Position numbers and translations under genes: made by a program. Source: Dryomyza anilis (lineage: Eukaryota; Arthropoda; Insecta; Diptera; Dryomyzidae). From it: a stretch of DNA of 64,000 nt. The notes beneath the pieces were generated by a model. That model made no database searches. It worked only from the letters and a program-made list of their open reading frames with translations, and was not told the origin of the DNA. Positions 57,481 to 64,000 of the stretch are shown here, piece after piece. Location of the stretch: contig OX638131.1 in NCBI GenBank assembly GCA_951804985.1, positions 107,094,464 to 107,158,463 of the forward strand. Reading direction: 5' to 3'. Numbering within the stretch: the first letter of the stretch is position 1; the number at the start of each line of letters is the position of its first letter.

Positions 57481-58809
57481 ACTTTATTTACCTTATTAAT
57501 TTATTTACGTTTTGTACTTTATTAAAATTGTCGAAGTAATGAAATTAATTTTTATCGTTTCATTAATATGTGAAAATATTGAAAATCAGTTGGTTTCATT
57601 CGTAGATATTACCTAATATATTAATGTTTAAAAAATTTTAAAACTCTGTCTTTAAAATTATAAATAAACCATTTCAATTAATTTAAAAACCACCTTAATT
57701 CTGATTATTGTCTGTCTAACTGGTTAAATTTTGATTGCCGACAAACCATATCATGTAGTTACTACTTTTCAAATAAAAATCAGCCGCAAGTAACTTTTAA
57801 TGATGTGCAAATATTGTCGAAATTGAAGCACCTTAGGGTTGACCAAAAGTAAGAAAAAGATTTAGCAAACTTTGACATTAAGGAAGGCATACAATTTAAA
57901 TACTTCTCTAACAGTCCATTGGGCAATTTGTACACGCAGAGAATATAATAAATGGTTATCTGTCAAGCAAAATATGCAGAAGATATTTCCATTTTATTAT
58001 TTTCTAAAATAGGTTCTTTGGTAATAACATCTGCACATATTGTTGGTTTTTTAAGGAAAACATGCTAAAGAATATTTGTAAAAAATCCAAAATTCACAGA
58101 TTTCAATGTCGGTGTGAAAAAATTTTAAGCTTTCAAAATATAAAAATAAACTGAATTAAATATTAAAAAATCATTGAGAAATATGAAAAGAATATCACAA
58201 TATAACTTTTATAATTTCATGTCTAATAAATGTTAAATGAAAGATGTCTTATCGAATGCCTAACCTGAAATATTTGGAACTCTAGAAATTAAAATAAAAT
58301 TAAAACTGAGGGAATTTTTACAATCAAACATAATAAAAATAAAATGCATACACATTTTTAAAAATTTTCAATTTTATCATAACAAATTATATAAAATACC
58401 TTATCTCTTATTTTTCATCATGTAATAATACAAAAAAAAAAGAATTCAAAAACTCTCTAATAGCCAAACAAAAGTATTTAAATTGAAAAGCAAAAACTTT
58501 TGCCAAAAATGAAATCTGCCAGCTGTTTCAATGTAAAACTTGCAGATAAAATGCAAATATATAATGCGGCGAGCTGAGTAAATATTCATTAGTGCAGGAC
58601 TAATATTTAAGATGTACCTGCTGCAGATTCTTGAAATTTAAATGTAACGAAAATAATCAACGCCAACAGGCAGAGGATTAAAATTGTAGATTAGTTTTCC
58701 TTGCATTAGTTTCAATTTCATAGAAATTTAGAATATTTATTTAATTTAGAATAGTTTTGTTAATTTTTTTTTTAAATTTGATTTAATTATTTTTTATTTA
58801 AATAATTTT
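57481..58809. other. Intron, including a lone MITE-like terminus
   Basis: Ordinary AT-rich intron. TACACGCAGAGAATATAATA at 57931 looks like the TA-CAC-AGA terminus of the MITEs at 7561, 29193 and 42952, but I could not find its partner end. 58500-58690 is somewhat more complex. Confidence 0.45.
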
Positions 58810-59600
58810 TGAACTTTTCGTTTTTTTTTGTACTTTGTGTACTCTTTGTACTATTTTCACTTTTTGTACTTTTTGTACTTTTTAATTTTTTTAATTTTTT
58901 TAATTTTTGTACTTTTTGTACTTTTTTTACTTTTTTTACATTTTTATTTTGTACTTTTTAATTTTTGTACTTTTTTAATTTTTGTACTTTTGTAGATTTT
59001 GTACCTTTTGTACCTTTTGTACATTTTGTACATTTTGTACATTTTGTACATTTTGTACTTTTTGTTCATTTTGTACATTTTGTACATTTTGTACCTTTAG
59101 TACTTTTTGTATATTTGTACTTTTTATACTTTTTGTACTTTTTGTACTTTTTGTACTTTTTGTACTTTTGTCCTTTTTCACTTCTTTGAACTTTTTAATT
59201 TTTGTACTTTTGGTTCATTTTGTACTTTTTGTACTTATTGTACTTATTGTACATTTTGTACTTTTTGTACTTTTTGTACATTTGTACTTTTTGTACTTTT
59301 TGTACTTTTTATACTTTTTGTACTTTTTGTACTTTTTGTACTTATAGTACATTTTGTACATTTTGTACTTTTTGTACTTTTTGTACTTTTTGTACTTTTT
59401 GTACTTTTTGTACTTTTTGTACTTTTTGTACTTTTTGTACTTTTTGTACCTTTTGTACTTTTTGTACTTTTTGTACTTTTTGTACCGTTTCTACTTTTTT
59501 AACCATTTATTTTTTTATAGCTTTTGTACTTTTTGTAATTTTTTTGTTTTTTTTTGTACTTTTTATGCCTTTTTGTTTTTTCTTATATTTTAGTCACTTT
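58810..59600. repeat. Third 9-bp array (GTACTTTTT), more degenerate
   Basis: Units GTACTTTTT and GTACATTTT with single-base indels from 58826 to about 59500, then T-rich decay. GTACATTTT is most frequent at 59020-59090. It ends about 230 bp before the TM6 exon. Confidence 0.93.
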
Positions 59601-59824
59601 TATTTTGTTTTAATATAAAATTTTATTTAATTAATTAAATTTTTATATATATTATTTTGAACTCTAATTTCCACCTATTTAAAAAAATATATCTTATCAT
59701 AAAATCTTCAGAATAACTGCAAGTTATGCATTCTCTAGAGACCCTCATTATGCATTAACGTTCCCACTGAATTGTCATCGCATTCGCCCTTGCATTTCAT
59801 CTGCATCTTCATCTGTCATTTTAG
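59601..59824. promoter_or_regulatory. Intron 3' end and acceptor before the TM6 exon
   Basis: Non-repetitive sequence with pyrimidine-rich CATTCGCCCTTGCATTTCAT, then CATCTTCATCTGTCATTTTAG. The acceptor AG is at 59823-59824. Confidence 0.75.
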
Positions 59825-60102
59825 GTCTCACTGGAGTCAGATCGTCCTATTGTGTCGACGTGTCGTAATAAGACGAGCTTTTATCACCATCACACACAGC
59901 AACATCAGCAGTCGCAGCAACAGCAACATCAGCTTTCACATCAGCGACACAACACACAACGCGGCAACACGTCACACATGTCGCACTCATCGAGCAACGT
60001 GCTGCGTGCCCGGCGCGGTGTCGTCCGCATGTTGATCATTTTTGTGCTGACTTTTGCGCTGTGCAATTTGCCATATCATGCACGCAAAATGTGGCAGTAT
60101 TG
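59825..60102 (+). CDS. TrissinR: Trissin receptor exon: rest of the third intracellular loop and TM6
   Basis: 278-bp exon from ATTTTAG to TATTG/GTGAGT: 92 codons plus TG, so the final Trp or Cys codon is split with the next exon. VSLESDRPIVSTCRNKTSFY continues the third intracellular loop directly from the VSITESQ end of the previous exon (phase 0). A His/Gln-rich tract follows (HHHTQQHQQSQQQQHQL), then RGNTSHMSHSSSNVLRARRG, a basic and serine-rich segment just before the membrane. TM6 is VVRMLIIFVLTFALCNLPYH, carrying the CxLP version of the class-A CWxP switch motif, then ARKMWQYW at the extracellular end. The exon with the third extracellular loop, TM7 (NPxxY) and C-tail is not in the remaining 3.9 kb. 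Alternative donors were not evident. Confidence 0.87.
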
Positions 60103-61080
60103 GTGAGTTTTATTTTTAAAATCTTTTTTTTATGGTGTATCTAATTTTTTAGGCACTTTTTCAATGAGTTTCGATGATATCACAGGGCGTATGAGCATCC
60201 ATTTCATAAAATTTAGGTTCATTTTATAAAGTAAAACATTATTTAATGATAATTTTAATTGTTGTTCAAAATTATATTTTATTTTCAATGTAGAATTAAA
60301 ATTTTATTTAAATTTAATTTTTAGTGAAGTATTGAATTTTCAGTGAACATTTTAATTTTAGTTAAAAATTTAATTTTAAGTTCCAAATTGTATTTATATT
60401 GAACAATCGAATTTTGCTTATAAAATGGAATTTCAGTTAAAAATTTATATTTTAAAATATTTTTATGTTGTCCTTTAAATGTTATCATTTACATTCAGTT
60501 GCAACTTGAATAAAAACCTTGAAGCAATTAAATTAAATTATTAAATTTTAAACTTTGTTTCCGACGTTGACATTGAACTTGTCCCATAACTCGGTGCCTG
60601 TACAGTTTTGTTAAAATGTTAATTAATTTAATTAAATCAACAATGCAATAAAATCGAGGACCCCTACACAATGCTGTATATATTTTTTTTTTATTTTTAA
60701 TGTCATTCGGTTTTAAATTAATTTTAGTGATATAAAGTACTACGTAGTTTTTAAATTGTTTGCTGCAATTGAATGCAATAAATAAATTAATGTTAGGAAA
60801 TAAAAAATGTGAAAAAATATAAAATTGAAACAGCTGCCACAAAATGGATCTCGATGGAATGTGTTTCTCTGCACAAATTTAGGGCTTCATTAATTATTTT
60901 TGTTGGTTCTTCTTTTTGTGTGCAGCAGCTCAATGGCATTATCTAAAATGCAATGAAAATGTAACGCAGACAATTGAGACAGCTGCAAGGTATTTTAGTG
61001 GAAAATATTTTCTAGTTTTAAAGGTTGAAAGCATTGAAAACAACAGAACGGGCAGGTGTTAGAATACAATAAAATTAAGA
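60103..61080. other. Start of the next intron, with degenerate 19-mer copies
   Basis: Donor GTGAGT. 60290-60450 holds diverged copies of the TTGAATTTTTAGTGAAAAA unit in the orientation of the 2.6-kb array. The rest is ordinary intron with nothing recognised. Confidence 0.55.
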
Positions 61081-62915
61081 ATAAAAAATATTAGATTTTT
61101 CAATAAAAGTTAAATTTTTACTAAAAATTAAATTTTTTACTATAAATTAAATTTTTCAGAAAAAATTCAAAAATTATTAAGATTTTAATTATTAACAAAA
61201 AAAATCAATTTTCACTAAAAAATTATTTTTTCACTAAAAAATTCAAATTTTCACTAAAAATTCAAATTTTCACTAAAAATTCAAATTTTCACTAAAAATT
61301 CAAATTTTCACTAAAAATTCAATTTTTCACTAAAAATTCAATTTTTCACTAAAAATTCAATATTTCACTAAAAATTCAATTTTTCACTTAAAAATTCAAT
61401 TTTTCACTAAAAGTTCAAATTTTCACTTAAAGTTCAATTTTTAACTAACAATTCAATTTTTCACTAAAAATTAAAATTTTCACTAAAAATTCAATTTTTC
61501 ACTAAAAATTAAATTTTTCACTAAAATTCAATTTTTCACTAAAATTTAAATTTTTCACTAAAAATTCAATTTTTCACTAAAAATTCAATTTTTCACTAAA
61601 AATTCAATTTTTCACTAAAAATTCAATTTTTCACTAAAAATTAATTTTTTCACTAAAAATTCAATTTTTCACTAAAAATTCAATTTTTCACTAAAAATTC
61701 AATTTTTCACTAAAAATTCAATTTTTCACTAAAAATTCAATTTTTCACTAAAAATTCAATTTTTCATTAAAAGTTCAATTTTTCACTAAAAATTCAATTT
61801 TTCACTAAAAATTCAATTTTTCACTAAAAATTCAATTTTTCACTAAAAATTCAATTTTTCACTAAAAATTCAGTTTTTCACTAAAAATTCAATTTTTCAC
61901 TAAAAATTCTATTTTTCACTAAAAATTCTATTTTTCACTAAAAATTACAATTTTTCACTAAAAATTCATTTTTTCACCAAAAAATTCAATTTTTCACTAA
62001 AAATTCAAATATTCACTAAAAATTCATATTATCACTAAAAATTCAATTTTTCACTAAAAATTCAATTTTTCACTAAAAATTCAATTTTTCACTAAAAAAT
62101 CACTTTTTCACTAAAAATTCAAATTTTGTCTAAAAATTCAAATTTTCACTAAAAATTCAAATTTTCACTAAAAATTCAAATTTTCACTAAAAGTTCAAAT
62201 TTTCACTAAAAATTCAATTTTTCACTAAAAATTCAGTTTTTCACTAAAAATTCAATTTTTCAGTAAAAATTCAATTTTTCATTAAAAATTCAATTTTTCA
62301 CTTAAAAATTCAATTTTTCATTAAAAAATCAAATTTTTCACTAAAAATTCAATTTTGCACTAAAAATTACACTTTTCACTAAAAATTCAATTTTTCACTA
62401 ATAATTACACTTTTCACTAAAAATTCAATTTTTCACTAAAAATTCCACTTTTCACTAAAAATTAAATTTTTCACTAAAAATTCAAATTTTCACTAAAAAT
62501 TCAATTTTTCACTAAAAATTCAATTTTTCACTAAAAATTCAATATTTCACTAAAAATTCAATTTTTCACTTAAAAATTCAATTTTTCACTAAAAGTTCAA
62601 ATTTTCACTTAAAGTTCAATTTTTAACTAACAATTCAATTTTTCACTAAAAATTAAAATTTTCACTAAAAATTCAATTTTTCACTAAAAATTAAATTTTT
62701 CACTAAAATTCAATTTTTCACTAAAATTTAAATTTTTCACTAAAAATTCAATTTTTCACTAAAAATTCAATTTTTCACTAAAAATTCAATTTTTCACTAA
62801 AAATTCAATTTTTCACTAAAAATTAATTTTTTCACTAAAAATTAAATTTTTCACTAAAAATTCAATTTTTCACTAAAAATTCTATTTTTCACTAAAAATT
62901 AAAATTTTTATTTAT
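61081..62915. repeat. 19-bp satellite array in reverse orientation (TTCAATTTTTCACTAAAAA), about 96 copies
   Basis: The monomer is the reverse complement of the 2590-3690 unit. A diagnostic block of variant units (AATATTTCACTAAAAATTCA, then AAAGTTCAATTTTTAACTAA) at 61359 recurs at 62541, so about 300-480 bp is duplicated with a 1,182-bp spacing. Regularity is higher than in the 2.6-kb array. Confidence 0.95.
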
Positions 62916-64000
62916 AAATATCGATTATTCACAATAACTAATGTTTAAATTTTTCGCTAAAAATAAATTATTAAATAAATATTTAATTTCAGAATAAATT
63001 TTTAAGTTTTTCCGAAAATTTAAAAAAATCACGAAATTTAAAAAACTAAAGTATTCAATTGGCAAAAACTACACAGTTTAGTTGGCAATTTATCATTTTG
63101 AAAACATTTAAACGAATTCAAAATGCTGCGCACACAAATGTCATCTTTCCCAGCGGAGGTCGTGACGCAATTTCGCGCACCTTTGGTTGTGTGGCTGACT
63201 TCTTTTGCTCCCCAGACCTTTTTGGAAAAATAGCGTCAGAGCCATTTTGTAGTTGTTGCTTAAATATTGCTAAGTCAGTAAGGCCACCGATGCGCAACAA
63301 TCCATTAAAAATGCAAAAGCAAATAATATTTATTGTAATCGTGCTTTCAGTTTTTCAATTATGTTTATGGCCAAAATGCATTATTTTCTATTAGGGTGAA
63401 TATTTTTTGTTTTATTTTTTATTTGATTTTATTTTTTTTTTAATGAAAAATAAATAATAGAAAAAGTTTTGCTTTTGTTTGACAGTGACTTGAATTTTAA
63501 CATTTTTTGGATTTTTTTTCTATTCTGTGTGTAATAATTCATGTAAATTCTTTAAAATTGTCTTTATAAAAATATTATTATTTATATTTTATAAATTTTT
63601 TAATATTTAGTTTTTCAATTTCTTTTATTTAATTTCATTTTGATTATAAAAATGTTGTAAAAACTTTAAAAAACAAAATTTTTATTTTCGTTTAGTTTTA
63701 ATATATAATAATGAAAAATAGTAAAATTTACTAGAAACGTAGTCAAATTATATAAAACATTTAACAGATTTTTTTTTTTTTAAACGAATTATAAATTGTG
63801 ATAGTTTGATTTTTTTTCTGCATATTATTATATAACCAGCTTAAAGCAGTGATTTGTAGAATGAAACTCAAATATTTATCAGATAAATTAGATCATGAAA
63901 AATTGGTTTGAAAAAATTATAAAGTACTTTAAAAACAATGTTTTGAATTATAAAGCTTTATCTATTCTCCTTTTCAGTTATTCTAAATTAATAATTTTTA
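62916..64000. other. Intron with a GC-richer island at 63115-63310
   Basis: The island (CATCTTTCCCAGCGGAGGTC, AGCGTCAGAGCCATTTTGTA) is open on both strands for about 60-110 codons. It has no motif I recognise, and on the plus strand no receptor TM7 features. It could be a conserved intronic element or a transposon remnant. The remainder is AT-rich. Confidence 0.45.

Noticed and set aside
56432..57539. 332-, 232-, 211- and 152-codon frames (KKY, FCT, KVQ, FLY)
   Set aside because: They come from the reverse-complement 9-bp array. The non-repetitive end of the 332-codon frame has no recognisable domain.
4621..62915. CRISPR array
   Set aside because: The repeats are contiguous with no unique spacers, and the genome is eukaryotic.
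60103..64000. TM7 exon of the receptor
   Set aside because: I looked for an acceptor followed by NPLLY-type sequence and found none. The last exon must lie beyond the window.

Overview
This is an AT-rich nuclear genomic window from an insect, most likely a higher fly (Diptera, Schizophora). The evidence is one multi-exon neuropeptide GPCR gene with GT-AG introns whose encoded protein I recognise as the Drosophila Trissin receptor (TrissinR), a DD41D (rosa-type) mariner transposon, TA-flanked MITEs, a tRNA-derived SINE and long minisatellites. There is no bacterial gene organisation, and almost all open frames are repeat artefacts. The species cannot be fixed from the sequence alone.

The gene. 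Five coding exons of one plus-strand gene lie at 10766-10910, 26572-26731, 39078-39278, 39384-39674 and 59825-60102. Their splice phases all fit together. They encode a continuous class-A receptor from mid TM1 to the end of TM6, including the His/Gln-rich third intracellular loop. The N-terminus with the start of TM1, and TM7 with the C-tail, must lie outside the window, because I found no matching exons inside it. Introns are about 15.7 kb, 12.3 kb, 105 bp and 20.2 kb. The first 10.8 kb is probably the preceding intron and the last 3.9 kb the following one.

The introns. By my estimate about one third of the window is tandem repeat. 2.6-3.7 kb holds a 19-bp satellite. 4.6-6.6 kb holds a CTTTAC hexamer passing into an 11-mer. 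8.3-9.3 kb is A/C-rich. 11.0-15.3 kb holds a 10-mer passing into a 3.8-kb near-perfect ATATTTT array. 18.2 kb holds a 15-mer, 22.5-23.7 kb a second 19-mer and 24.7-26.3 kb a 16-mer. 30.7-32.2, 56.9-57.5 and 58.8-59.5 kb hold one 9-mer in both orientations. 37.2-39.0 and 39.9-41.8 kb hold GTAC-containing repeats. 61.1-62.9 kb holds the first 19-mer again, inverted. Several arrays carry higher-order duplications of roughly 330-370 bp, and one of 1,182 bp.

Mobile DNA. Between 15.9 and 54.4 kb there are several unnamed inverted-repeat (foldback or MITE) families. One family starting ATATCGTCAC has three full copies and one relic. One element at 28.9 kb has a 12-bp target duplication and a MITE in its loop. 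Two copies of another family give a filled/empty site comparison. A 160-bp SINE with a perfect 13-bp target duplication sits inside one foldback copy. One near-complete but frameshifted DD41D mariner lies at 53.16-54.42 kb, with a 5' fragment at 1.4 kb and a 3' fragment at 34.8 kb. The stratigraphy of nested insertions is readable.

No RNA gene, CRISPR array or second protein-coding gene could be supported. Family names come from recognition of motifs, not from a database search.
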